NCBI RefSeq assembly: GCF_014205275.1
Contig: NZ_JACHND010000001.1
Location: forward strand, 6,200,001-6,264,000
DNA: 64,000 bases
Reading direction: 5' to 3'
Source of the DNA: Sphaerisporangium siamense
Lineage (GTDB): Bacteria; Actinomycetota; Actinomycetes; Streptosporangiales; Streptosporangiaceae
Each line of letters begins with the position of its first letter. Within the stretch, counting starts at the first letter, position 1. Position numbers and translations under genes: made by a program. Under the pieces are notes generated by a model that worked only from the letters and a program-made list of their open reading frames with translations, made no database searches and was not told the DNA's origin. Positions 8,664 through 16,251 of this stretch are shown piece by piece.

Positions 8664-9022
8664 GGGCGTAACCCGGCCAGCTCGGCGAGGCGCTGGGCGG
8701 TCAGCTCGTCCTTGGGCAGGAAGCCGCGCACGTTCGGGGCGCCCGCCTCGGCCCCGAGCTCCAGGGGCGAGTGGCTGGAGATCAGCACGACCGCCGGGGG
8801 GTCGGGCAGCTCGGCGAGCATCGCGGCCACGGCGAACCCGTCGATGTCGGGCAGCAGGACGTCGAGGACCACGACCTCGGGGCGCAGTTCGGCGGCCAGG
8901 GCCACGGCCTGCCGCCCGTCGGCGGCCTCCCCTATCACGCGGAGCCCGCCGGCCTCCAGGAGCCGCCGCGCCATGCGGCGGAATCCCGGGTGGTCGTCCA
9001 CCAGGAGAATGCCCTCGTCCAT
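8660..9022 (-). CDS. Single-domain response regulator (receiver only)
   Basis: 120 aa from the ATG at 9022; an in-frame GTG at 9043 would add seven residues, and neither start has an ideal ribosome site. It is a complete receiver: D9-D10 acidic pair in LLVDDHPG, phospho-acceptor D54 in VVVLDVLLPD, switch residue near S83 and K104 in FLPKDEL. There is no output domain. It is the first gene of the operon and its TGA overlaps the kinase GTG. It may serve as a phosphate sink or a second phosphorylation target of the kinase, or as a protein-protein switch. Confidence 0.88.
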   Translation of the reverse strand: MDEGILLVDDHPGFRRMARRLLEAGGLRVIGEAADGRQAVALAAELRPEVVVLDVLLPDIDGFAVAAMLAELPDPPAVVLISSHSPLELGAEAGAPNVRGFLPKDELTAQRLAELAGLRP

Positions 9023-9218
9023 CGCCTCATGATGACATTCCACGAGGACGCGGAGATCTTCGCCGGGCGTTCCCCCACGGTTCTCAAGGTTTTCCAGGAA
9101 GACTTGTGAACCCAGTCCTCGGGCACGCCGGTGGCCTGACCGAGGAGTGGGCGAGCGCGAGGAACGAGTGCTCGTCCACGACGAGGGAAGGCCGCCGGCT
9201 CAAAGGCGCCCGAGCACC

Positions 9219-9237
9219 GCGCGAACGGAGTTCGCGC
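9219..9237 (-). terminator. Hairpin downstream of paralogue 2
   Basis: Perfect 8-bp stem (9219-9226 with 9230-9237) and a 3-nt loop, 25 bp beyond the stop of the minus-strand methyltransferase gene at 9262. No T-tract. Likely separates it from the two-component operon. Confidence 0.45.
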
Positions 9238-9261
9238 CATGGACACGAGGCGGCGCTCCGC

Positions 9262-10077
9262 TCAGGAGATCGTGCCGACGGCGCCCACGATGCCGATGCC
9301 GCCCCGGTGCGGGAGGATCACCGTCTCGGGGTCGGGACGCCACTCCTCCACCGGCACCACGCCGGGCGCGAGCAGTTCGAAGCCCTCGAAGTAGGAGCGG
9401 ATCCGCGCGTGGGTGCGCGGGATGATCCCGCCGGTGGCGGTCGCGGTGTAGACGTCGCGGCCCCGCCGGATGTCCTCCTCGCTGAGGTCGCCGGGGGTGA
9501 TGTGCGAGATGGCCACCATGCTCCCCGGGGCCAGGGCGCGGCGCACGGTGCGGACGATCTCGACGGACTCGGCGTCGTCGACGACGAAGTGCAGGATGGC
9601 CAGGAGCAGCAGCCCCACCGGCCGGTCGAAGTCCAGGTGGGCCCGCACCTCGGGGTGGTCCACGATGCCCTGCGGGTCGCGCATGTCGGCGGAGACGACG
9701 ACGGTCCTGGCGTTGTCGGCGAGCAGGGCGCGGGCGTGGGCGAGCACGATCGGGTCGTTGTCGACGTAGGCGGTGCGCGCGTCCGGGTTCACCCGCTGCG
9801 CCACCTGGTGGACGTTCTCCTGGGTGGGCAGGCCGGTGCCGATGTCCAGGAACTGGTCGACGCCGGACTCGACCATGACGCGCACGCTCCTGCGCAGGAA
9901 TGCGCGGTTGGACCGCGCGATCTCCCTGGCGTTCGGCACCAGCTTGATGATCTTCTCGGCGGCTTCGCGGTCGGCGGCGAAATTGTCCTTACCGCCCAGG
10001 TAGTAGTCGTACATGCGGGCGACGCTGGGAGTGGTGGGGTCGACGACCCAGGGTTGAGCCCTGTCCCGTTCGGTCAC
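9262..10077 (-). CDS. S-adenosyl methyltransferase family protein (PF04672), paralogue 2
   Basis: 271 aa. It has the family blocks RMYDYYLGGKDNFAADREA, FLDIGTGLPTQENVHQVAQ and AYVDNDPIVLAHARALL, plus the LLLLAILHFV strand. The start is GTG at 10077 with GGGGGAGG 7 nt before it. It resembles paralogue 1 more than paralogue 3 in the N-terminal motif (MYDYxLGGKDN). Same orientation as the next paralogue upstream, 94 bp away, so the two may be co-transcribed. Substrate unknown. Confidence 0.9.
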   Translation of the reverse strand: MTERDRAQPWVVDPTTPSVARMYDYYLGGKDNFAADREAAEKIIKLVPNAREIARSNRAFLRRSVRVMVESGVDQFLDIGTGLPTQENVHQVAQRVNPDARTAYVDNDPIVLAHARALLADNARTVVVSADMRDPQGIVDHPEVRAHLDFDRPVGLLLLAILHFVVDDAESVEIVRTVRRALAPGSMVAISHITPGDLSEEDIRRGRDVYTATATGGIIPRTHARIRSYFEGFELLAPGVVPVEEWRPDPETVILPHRGGIGIVGAVGTIS

Positions 10078-10171
10078 GTCGCCGCCTCCCCCACGCCGTA
10101 CGATCTTCCGTCCTGACCAATCTATCGATCATGTGGGCACGATTTCCGGATTCTTCATGGCGCGTCGCGGA

Positions 10172-10981
10172 TCATGGCTTTATGCCGACACCTCCCCATG
10201 CGTCCACATCGACGATGGTGGAGGGGTCCGTCTCAGGACGCCACCGGGCGATCGGCACCACGCCCGGCTCGACCGGTTCCAGCCCGTCGAAGAAGCCGGC
10301 GAGCTCGGCGGGGCCGCGCAGGTGGTACGGCGCCGCGCCGGACTCGTTGTAGCGCCGGGTGGCCTCCAGGTTGGCCGCGTTGGTGTCGGCGCTGTCGTTG
10401 AACGCCAGGTAGCTGCCGGACGGGAGCCCGGCCATCAGGCGGCGTACGAGAGCGTGCGCCTCCCCGGTGTCGTGGACGTGCCCGGTGATCTGCATGAGCA
10501 CCAGCGCGACCGGTCGCGTCAGGTCCAGGGTGCGGCCGGCGGCGGCGAGGATCGCCTCGGGGTCGCGCAGGTCCGCGTCGATGAAGCTGGTCGCGCCCTG
10601 CGGGGTGCTCGTGAGCAGGGCGTGGGCGTGCACGAGCACCAGCGGATCGTTGTCGACGTACACCACGCGCGACTCCGGGGCCACCCGCTGGGCCACCTCG
10701 TGGGTGTTGTCCACGGTGGGCAGGCCGGTGCCGACGTCCAGGAACTGCCGGATTCCGGCCTCGCCCGCGAGGTGGCGCACCGCGCGGCTCAGGAAGTGCC
10801 GGGACGCCCTGGCGAGCTGCTCGATCCCCGGGAAGACCCGCGCGAAGCGGTCCCCGGCCTCCCGGTCGACGGGGTAGTTGTCCCGGCCGCCGAGCCAGTG
10901 GTTCCAGATGCGGGCCGAATGCGGCACCGAGGTGTCGATCTTCACCGACTCCGGGACGGGAAAGGCCGCGTCGTCCGGCAC
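10172..10981 (-). CDS. S-adenosyl methyltransferase family protein (PF04672), paralogue 3
   Basis: 269 aa. The opening family block is diverged (RIWNHWLGGRDNYPVDREA instead of MYDYxLGGKDN), but the cofactor site FLDVGTGLPTVDNTHEVAQ and the YVDNDPLVLVHA strand are intact. GTG start at 10981 with GGGAG upstream. Probably heads a two-gene unit with paralogue 2. Divergence suggests it is not a recent duplication of the others. Confidence 0.9.
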   Translation of the reverse strand: MPDDAAFPVPESVKIDTSVPHSARIWNHWLGGRDNYPVDREAGDRFARVFPGIEQLARASRHFLSRAVRHLAGEAGIRQFLDVGTGLPTVDNTHEVAQRVAPESRVVYVDNDPLVLVHAHALLTSTPQGATSFIDADLRDPEAILAAAGRTLDLTRPVALVLMQITGHVHDTGEAHALVRRLMAGLPSGSYLAFNDSADTNAANLEATRRYNESGAAPYHLRGPAELAGFFDGLEPVEPGVVPIARWRPETDPSTIVDVDAWGGVGIKP

Positions 10982-11163
10982 TGGACACCAACTCCCGAGG
11001 AGAACGTAATCCGATTTTCACCGAATAACGTAGATCCTGATTCGGTCGCGTGCCAGAGCGCGCCGACGTGACGGTTTCCTTTACCGCCGGGGCGAGCGGG
11101 CCGAAAATCCGGACGCCGATGCCCTGCCGCCGCGCGCCGATGAGACGGGATCACCGGGGCCTT

Positions 11164-11643
11164 TCACAGATCGCGCCCGAAACCGAGCAGCCGGAGGTTC
11201 GGCACGGGAGCCCAGTCGAGCTCGGGCCTGCGCGTGAACCCTTCGGCGAGATAGATGCGCTGGGCGCCGGCCATCGCGGGCTGGCTGGACAGCAGCAGCG
11301 CCCGGACCCCTCTCAGCGCGGCGCGCTCGACGACCGCCCGCACCAGCGCGGTGCCGACGCCGCGCCCGCGCGCCTCCGGGGCGACGGCCAGCCCTCGGAT
11401 CTCGGCCTCGTCCGGCCTTTTGGCCACCTCGCTCCCGGCGTGCCAGGTCTCCAGCATGACGGTCCCGAGCAGCCGGTCGCCGTCCACCGCGACCAGGACC
11501 TCGCCGGCGCCGTCCGTCCCGAGGGCGCGCAGCGCGCCGGCGTAGGAGGGGTTGGCGTCCAGCAGCCGGTCGGCCTGGTAGGCCGCCACGCGCAGCGCGC
11601 CGGCGGCGTCCATCTCGTCGGGAAGAGCGTCACGCACCACCAT
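11164..11643 (-). CDS. GNAT-family N-acetyltransferase
   Basis: 159 aa from ATG 11643; the longer open frame upstream is Pro/Gly/Arg noise. Motif A for acetyl-CoA is clear: IRGLAVAPEARGRGVGTALV (V/I-x-x-x-V-x-P-x-x-R-G-x-G-x-G). The C-terminal part AQRIYLAEGFTRRPELDW fits motif B and the closing strand. The acceptor is unknown. It is divergent from the small membrane-lipoprotein-NRAMP cassette. Confidence 0.87.
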   Translation of the reverse strand: MVVRDALPDEMDAAGALRVAAYQADRLLDANPSYAGALRALGTDGAGEVLVAVDGDRLLGTVMLETWHAGSEVAKRPDEAEIRGLAVAPEARGRGVGTALVRAVVERAALRGVRALLLSSQPAMAGAQRIYLAEGFTRRPELDWAPVPNLRLLGFGRDL

Positions 11644-11735
11644 GGCGGCATTCAACCAGCATCCCCGCGCGGAACCCGCGCCGGGTTCCCGCCCGGCCCC
11701 GGCATGAGGCCACGGCGGGCGGGCAGTGGGGCCGG

Positions 11736-11831
11736 GTGGTGGACGAAGGGCTGGTGCTCCTGCTGGCGTGGGGCCAGATGCTGGTCCTGCTCGGCTTACT
11801 GGGATATTTCCTGCTGAGAGGCCGGTCATGA
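11736..11831 (+). CDS. Candidate tiny membrane protein, 31 aa
   Basis: A short frame starting GTG GTG (11736 or 11739) encodes an acidic N-terminus VVDEG, a single strongly hydrophobic helix rich in Leu, and a basic end LLRGRS. Its TGA (11829-11831) overlaps the ATG of the lipoprotein gene in an ATGA junction. The next two junctions of the cassette are the same 4-nt type, which is the main reason to believe it is translated. The ribosome site is poor, so the start is uncertain. Probably inserted in the cytoplasmic membrane with its C-terminus inside. Confidence 0.45.
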   Translation: MVDEGLVLLLAWGQMLVLLGLLGYFLLRGRS

Positions 11832-12268
11832 GACGCGCGGCCGCCGTCCCGCCCGTCCTGCTCGCGGCGCTCCTCCTGTCCGGGTGCGTCAGCCCGGCCT
11901 GGGACGACCACGACTACGGGCTCAAGGCCGCCGCGACCGCCGAGGCCGCCGCCTCCGGGGTGGAGCTGGCGCGGCAGGCCGTGCGCGGGGCCGGCCGGCT
12001 GACCACGCCGTACCTGAAGACGCTGCTCACCCAGGCGGCCGACGACGTGGGCGGCGTCGGCGACCAGTTCGGCCGCGTCCAGCCGCCCTCCGACGACTCC
12101 GACCGGCTGCGCGCCGAGGTCACCGGCCTGACCTCCGCGGCCGAGGACGAACTGCGCGGCCTCCTCATCGAGGTCAGGCGGGACGGGCTGCACGACCCGG
12201 CGAAGGCGGACCGGGAACTCGGCGACCTGGCGCGGCGGCTGCGCGCCATTGAGGAGACGTACGGGTGA
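11828..12268 (+). CDS. Lipoprotein of the NRAMP-like cassette
   Basis: 146 aa. A lipoprotein signal, MRRAAAVPPVLLAALLLSGC, has lipobox LSG-Cys20. The mature part is charged and mostly helical by eye (repeated Ala/Glu/Arg/Leu patterns), with no recognised domain. It starts within the stop of the tiny membrane ORF (ATGA), and its own stop overlaps the transporter's GTG (GTGA). An extracytoplasmic partner or assembly factor of the transporter is the natural inference. Confidence 0.8.
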   Translation: MRRAAAVPPVLLAALLLSGCVSPAWDDHDYGLKAAATAEAAASGVELARQAVRGAGRLTTPYLKTLLTQAADDVGGVGDQFGRVQPPSDDSDRLRAEVTGLTSAAEDELRGLLIEVRRDGLHDPAKADRELGDLARRLRAIEETYG

Positions 12269-13488
12269 AGCGGCTGTTCGCGGTGACGCTCGGCATCCTC
12301 ACCGCCTTCGGCGGGTTCGTCGACATCGGCGACCTGGTGGCCAACGCGCTGGTCGGGGCCAGGTTCGGCATGTCGCTCGCCTGGGTCGTCGTGGTCGGGG
12401 TGGTCGGCATCTGCCTGTTCGCCGAGATGTCCGGCCGCATCGCCGTGGCCTCGCGGCGGCCGGTGTTCGACCTGGTGCGCGAGCGGCTCGGCCCCCGCGC
12501 GGGCCTGGCGAACCTCGGGGCGTCCTTCTTCATCAACGTGCTCACGCTGGCCGCCGAGATCGGCGGCGCCTCCCTGGCGCTGGAGCTGGTCACCGGCGTG
12601 AACTACCTGCTGTGGGTGCCCGCTGTGGCGCTGGTGGCCTGGCTGGTGATGTGGCGGGTCAAGTTCGAGACCATGGAGAAGGTCTTCGGGCTGGCCGGGC
12701 TGGCGCTGGTGGTGTTCGCCGTCGCGGCGTGGCGGCTCGGCCCCGACTGGGGCGAGCTGGCCCGCCAGGTGACCCATCCCCCGCCCGACGAGGGCGCGCC
12801 GACGTACTGGTACTACGCGGTCGCGCTGCTCGGCGGCGCGATGACGCCGTACGAGGTGTTCTTCTTCTCCTCCGGCGGCGTCGAGGAGCGCTGGACGGCC
12901 AAGGACCTGCTGACCTCGCGGGCCAACGTGTTCGTCGGCTTCCCCCTCGGCGGCTTCCTGTCGCTGGCCATCGCCGCGTGCGCGGCCACCGTCTTCCTGC
13001 CCCTCCACATCCAGGTCGGCACGCTGGACCAGATGCTGCTGCCCGTCGGGCTCGCCCTCGGGAAGGCCGGGCTGGTGGTGGTGATCTTCGGCGTGTTCGC
13101 GGCGACGTTCGGCGCGACGCTGGAGACCGCGCTGTCGTCGGGGTACACGCTCAGCCAGTACTTCGGCTGGCAGTGGGGCAAGTACGTGCGGCCCAAGGAC
13201 GCGGCGCGCTTCCACGCCGTCGTCCTGGTCGCCACGATCGTGGCCGCCGCGCTGGTGCTCACCACGGTCGACCCGATCAAGGTGACCGAGTACTCCCTGG
13301 TCTTCTCCGCCGCCGCGCTGCCGCTGACCTACCTGCCGGTGCTGATGATCGCCAACGACCCCGACTACATGGGCGAACGCGTGAACGGGAAGTTCTCCAA
13401 CGCGCTCGGGACCGCGTACATGGTGCTGCTGCTGGTGGTCGCCGTGGCGGCGATCCCGCTGATGCTCGCGACGAAGGCGGGGCAATGA
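12265..13488 (+). CDS. NRAMP-related membrane transporter with altered metal-site motifs
   Basis: 407 aa and hydrophobic throughout, with about 11 membrane segments. TM1 reads ILTAFGGFVDIGDLVANALVG, which aligns with the NRAMP/MntH segment carrying DPGN but shows DIGD. The TM6 region reads GGAMTPYEVFF where classical NRAMPs have M-P-H. The Met is kept but the Pro/His context is changed, so the substrate may not be Mn2+/Fe2+ (a Mg2+-like, other-metal or non-metal role is possible). It lies third in the four-gene overlapped cassette; GTG start at 12265. No operator resembling an iron box or Mur site was seen upstream. Confidence 0.82.
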   Translation: MKRLFAVTLGILTAFGGFVDIGDLVANALVGARFGMSLAWVVVVGVVGICLFAEMSGRIAVASRRPVFDLVRERLGPRAGLANLGASFFINVLTLAAEIGGASLALELVTGVNYLLWVPAVALVAWLVMWRVKFETMEKVFGLAGLALVVFAVAAWRLGPDWGELARQVTHPPPDEGAPTYWYYAVALLGGAMTPYEVFFFSSGGVEERWTAKDLLTSRANVFVGFPLGGFLSLAIAACAATVFLPLHIQVGTLDQMLLPVGLALGKAGLVVVIFGVFAATFGATLETALSSGYTLSQYFGWQWGKYVRPKDAARFHAVVLVATIVAAALVLTTVDPIKVTEYSLVFSAAALPLTYLPVLMIANDPDYMGERVNGKFSNALGTAYMVLLLVVAVAAIPLMLATKAGQ

Positions 13489-14285
13489 CCGGAGCGCGGA
13501 TCCTGCACGCCCAGCTCCACCTGCTGGACCGCCAGGTGGTGCGCGCCCGCGACGGCCGGCAGGTCTGCAAGGCCGACGACCTGGAGCTGAAGCACGACGC
13601 CGAGGGCCGCCCGTACGTGTCGGCGATCCTCGCCGGGCCGCTCGCGCTCGGGCCGAGGATCGGCGGCGTGCCCGGCAGGCTGATCGTCGCCGTCACCGAG
13701 CTGTTCCGGCCCGAGGAGGACCCTGCGCCGCGGCGCGTCGACATGGCGCAGGTCTCCGGCATCGACGCCGCCCTGTCGGTGGACGGCGACCCGGAGGAGC
13801 CGGCCCTCGAACGCTGGACGCGGCGCAACCTCATCGCCCCCATCCCCGGCAGCGGCGCCGGGGAGGACACCGCCGCGCCGCCGGGACCGGCCGGAGTGCG
13901 GGCGGAGGAGGGCGCGACGCGGATCAGCGAGATCATCGGCCGTCCCGTGAGCGACGCGACCGGCACGCCGATGGGCCAGGTGGCCGACGTCCAGCTCACC
14001 CAGGACGGCCCGCTGCTGCGCGGCGTCCAGCACGCCTTCCGCGTGTCCGGCCTCATCGTGGCGCCCCGGCACACCGGCCAGCTCTTCGGCTACGAACGCG
14101 GCCCCGGCGGGCAGGCCCCCCTGCTCGTGCGGATGATCGTCCGGCGCCTGCACCGGGGCAGCAGGTACGTCACCTGGGACCAGGTGGCCTCTCTCGGCAC
14201 CCCGCCCGCCCCGATCCGCCTGTCCGTCCCCGCCGCGGAGACCGCCCCGTTGACGGAGCTCTACGAACGCGACCCGGCCACGTAG
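13485..14285 (+). CDS. PRC-barrel domain protein
   Basis: 266 aa. The start ATG (13485) overlaps the transporter stop in an ATGA junction. The C-terminal half, from about residue 145 (ISEIIGRPVSDATGTPMGQV), is a PRC-barrel. The first 100 residues (ILHAQLHLLDRQVVRARDG onward) look like a second, related barrel-type half. No membrane segment or catalytic motif, so it is probably a cytoplasmic adaptor. PRC barrels of this sort are known in RimM, photosynthetic reaction centre H and many uncharacterised actinobacterial proteins. The overlap suggests it acts with the NRAMP-like transporter, perhaps as a cytosolic regulatory module. Confidence 0.83.
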   Translation: MTGARILHAQLHLLDRQVVRARDGRQVCKADDLELKHDAEGRPYVSAILAGPLALGPRIGGVPGRLIVAVTELFRPEEDPAPRRVDMAQVSGIDAALSVDGDPEEPALERWTRRNLIAPIPGSGAGEDTAAPPGPAGVRAEEGATRISEIIGRPVSDATGTPMGQVADVQLTQDGPLLRGVQHAFRVSGLIVAPRHTGQLFGYERGPGGQAPLLVRMIVRRLHRGSRYVTWDQVASLGTPPAPIRLSVPAAETAPLTELYERDPAT

Positions 14286-14372
14286 GGGCCGCCCCTGCCG
14301 GGCCACCTGGACCGGCGAGGTCTCGCGAACGCTCTCCCATCGGCACGGACGGCGCCGGTCCGGGCGGCGGGA

Positions 14373-14807
14373 TCAGTGGCCGCGCTTGCGTTCGCGGCGC
14401 TTGGCGCGGGCGGCCTCGTAGCGGCGCTCGGCGTCGGCCGCCTTCCTGGCCCGCAGCCCGGCGGACGCCTCGGCCTTGCGTTCCTCGTACTCCAGGCGGA
14501 CGGCCTCCTGCGACGCCGTGCTCCGCCGGCCCCGCGCCACGCGGGCGGCCTCCCGGGCGGCCAGCTTCGCGGCCCGCTTGGGGTTGGGCCGCCGCAGGGG
14601 CCGCGCGTCGCTCGGGACGGGCGGGTTCGCGGCGGCCCTGGCGAGCAGGGCGGAGCCGTCGCGCAGCAGGAAGTCGTGCAGCTCGGCGTCCGTCGGCTCA
14701 CCGCCGAACACCACCCGGGTGGCGCGCACGGCACCGCCCTCGTCGATCTCCAGGTAACCGACCCAGAACGGGTCGGCGAAGCACACGGTCAGCGTCACGG
14801 CGCTCAT
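14373..14807 (-). CDS. YjdF-like protein (DUF2992 family)
   Basis: 144 aa from ATG 14807, which has GGAGGGG a few bases upstream; a longer frame exists but its extra residues look non-coding. The N-terminus TLTVCFADPFWVGYLEI matches the YjdF opening (F-x-x-PFWVG). The C-terminal half is a long, highly charged Ala/Arg/Glu/Lys helix ending in RAKRRERKRGH. In Firmicutes yjdF follows an azaaromatic-binding RNA motif; I saw no such structure here. Molecular function unknown. Confidence 0.85.
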   Translation of the reverse strand: MSAVTLTVCFADPFWVGYLEIDEGGAVRATRVVFGGEPTDAELHDFLLRDGSALLARAAANPPVPSDARPLRRPNPKRAAKLAAREAARVARGRRSTASQEAVRLEYEERKAEASAGLRARKAADAERRYEAARAKRRERKRGH

Positions 14808-14983
14808 GTCCCCTCCAGCGGGCATACCGATCACCGGCCTGACGAGGCCGGATTCCGGCATGCCGGACATCCCTGGAGAGGGCGGATACAAACCGTCGGA
14901 CGACGGCGCCTGGGCTACCGACCAGGCCGCGTTTTCGCATGCGCCGACGAGTATATCGGCCCTGGTCCGCCCGGCCCTGGTCC

Positions 14984-15013
14984 ACTCGACCCCGGGCCAC
15001 TCGACCCCGGGCC
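14984..15013. repeat. 15-bp direct tandem repeat, two copies
   Basis: ACTCGACCCCGGGCC occurs twice head to tail just downstream of the racemase stop; the neighbouring sequence also repeats GGCCCTGGTCC. Probably a replication-slippage product in non-coding DNA. Confidence 0.6.
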
Positions 15014-15021
15014 GCCCGGCC

Positions 15022-15762
15022 TCAGCTCGGCGACGGGCCGGGGCCGCCGCGCCAGGCCGGCACGGGGCGCAGGCCGGTGGCCACCTCGAAGGCGGCGCGG
15101 GCGAGCAGGCGGGTCGAGTCGAGCGTCGGAAGCGGGGACACCTCGGGCGTCACCAGAAGCGGGATCTCGGTGCAGACCAGCGCCACCGCGTCGCAGCCCC
15201 GCGCGGCGAGCCGCCCGATCACCTCGGCGTACCTGCGGCGCGACTCTTCGCTGAAGACGCCTTCCAGCAGCTCGGTGAAGATGATCTCGTCCACGGCCGC
15301 GCGGTCGGCGGCCGCGGGCACCTCGGCGGCGATCCCCCGGGCGGCGAGCGCGCGCGGGTAGAGCGGGCCGTCCATGGTGTACCGGGTGCCGAGCACGCCG
15401 ACGCGGGTGCGGCCGTCCCGGGCGGCACGGTCGGCGACGACCTCGGCGATGTGCAACCCCGGGAGGGCGAGGTCCTCGCCCGGCAGGTCCAGGGCCATGT
15501 GCGCGGTGTTGTCGGGGCAGGCGAAGAAGTCGGCGCCCGCGCCGGCGAGCCGCCGCACGCTTTCGGCGAGCGTGTCCCGGATGGGCGCGTGGTCGCCCGC
15601 GTCCCAGTACGGCATGCTGCGCGCCAGCGGAATCAGGTCCAGGGTCACGTCGGGATGCCGGTGCGGCCCGAGCGCGCGGAACCCCTCCCCGCAGAAGGCC
15701 CGGAAGCACAACGCGGCCCCCTCGGCGCTGTGCCCCAGGATCCCGAAGTGCAACGTCTCCAC
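15022..15762 (-). CDS. Aspartate/glutamate racemase family protein
   Basis: 246 aa. The two catalytic-cysteine contexts of the PLP-independent Asp/Glu racemase fold are present: FFACPDNTAH about residue 84 and ALVCTEIPLL about residue 198. The N-terminus HFGILGHSAEGAALCFRAF is typical of the amino-acid racemase subgroup. It likely interconverts an acidic amino acid or a derivative; the true substrate is open. Start GTG 15762 has only a weak ribosome site. Single-gene unit; the protein is cytoplasmic. Confidence 0.85.
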   Translation of the reverse strand: METLHFGILGHSAEGAALCFRAFCGEGFRALGPHRHPDVTLDLIPLARSMPYWDAGDHAPIRDTLAESVRRLAGAGADFFACPDNTAHMALDLPGEDLALPGLHIAEVVADRAARDGRTRVGVLGTRYTMDGPLYPRALAARGIAAEVPAAADRAAVDEIIFTELLEGVFSEESRRRYAEVIGRLAARGCDAVALVCTEIPLLVTPEVSPLPTLDSTRLLARAAFEVATGLRPVPAWRGGPGPSPS

Positions 15763-16251
15763 CCCATCACCCCACTGAACGCCGAACCGGACATCCCACC
15801 TTCACCCTACTGATGGCGTCCACGGTGCCGCGGGCCCGCCGCGACGGCGGGCGCGACGGGGGCTCAGGACCGACCGGCACACGCGGGACGGGCCGCTCGG
15901 CACGGTCGCGCGACGGAACCCGCCCGATCCGGGGACCGGCACGACGCTGTCCGAACGGTCGTACGGCAGGACTCGCCGGAATCCGGGGGGCACGACGCCG
16001 GTCGGCACGACGACCTCACCTTCCGTTAACGCGTCCGTGGTCGTGTACCGCCATCGCGGCGGCGTGACGGCGCCGGATGCGCCGCCCGCGGGGCTGCGCG
16101 ATATGTCGGCTTCGTACCTCACGCCGCGCGACCGGGCACTCCCGGCATTAACCCTCTGGACTCCCTTCGCTCTCTCGCCGCTCATCGGGCCGAGCGGAAG
16201 CCGATCTAGCGTCCGTGTAGCCCCCCCGACCCCCGCACGAGGAGCAAGCAC
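15763..16251. other. Intergenic region between divergent racemase and phosphoesterase genes
   Basis: About 490 bp that must hold both promoters. No frame looks like protein. The only landmark is the ribosome site GAGGAG just before the phosphoesterase ATG; no clear -10/-35 pair or operator was recognised. Confidence 0.5.

Noticed and set aside
6900-9032. 710-codon plus-strand frame opposite the kinase operon
   Set aside because: Antisense to a kinase and receiver with intact motifs; low-complexity composition.
11050-11817. 255-codon plus-strand frame opposite the GNAT
   Set aside because: Antisense to the acetyltransferase with intact acetyl-CoA motif; the short membrane ORF in a different frame explains the right end better.
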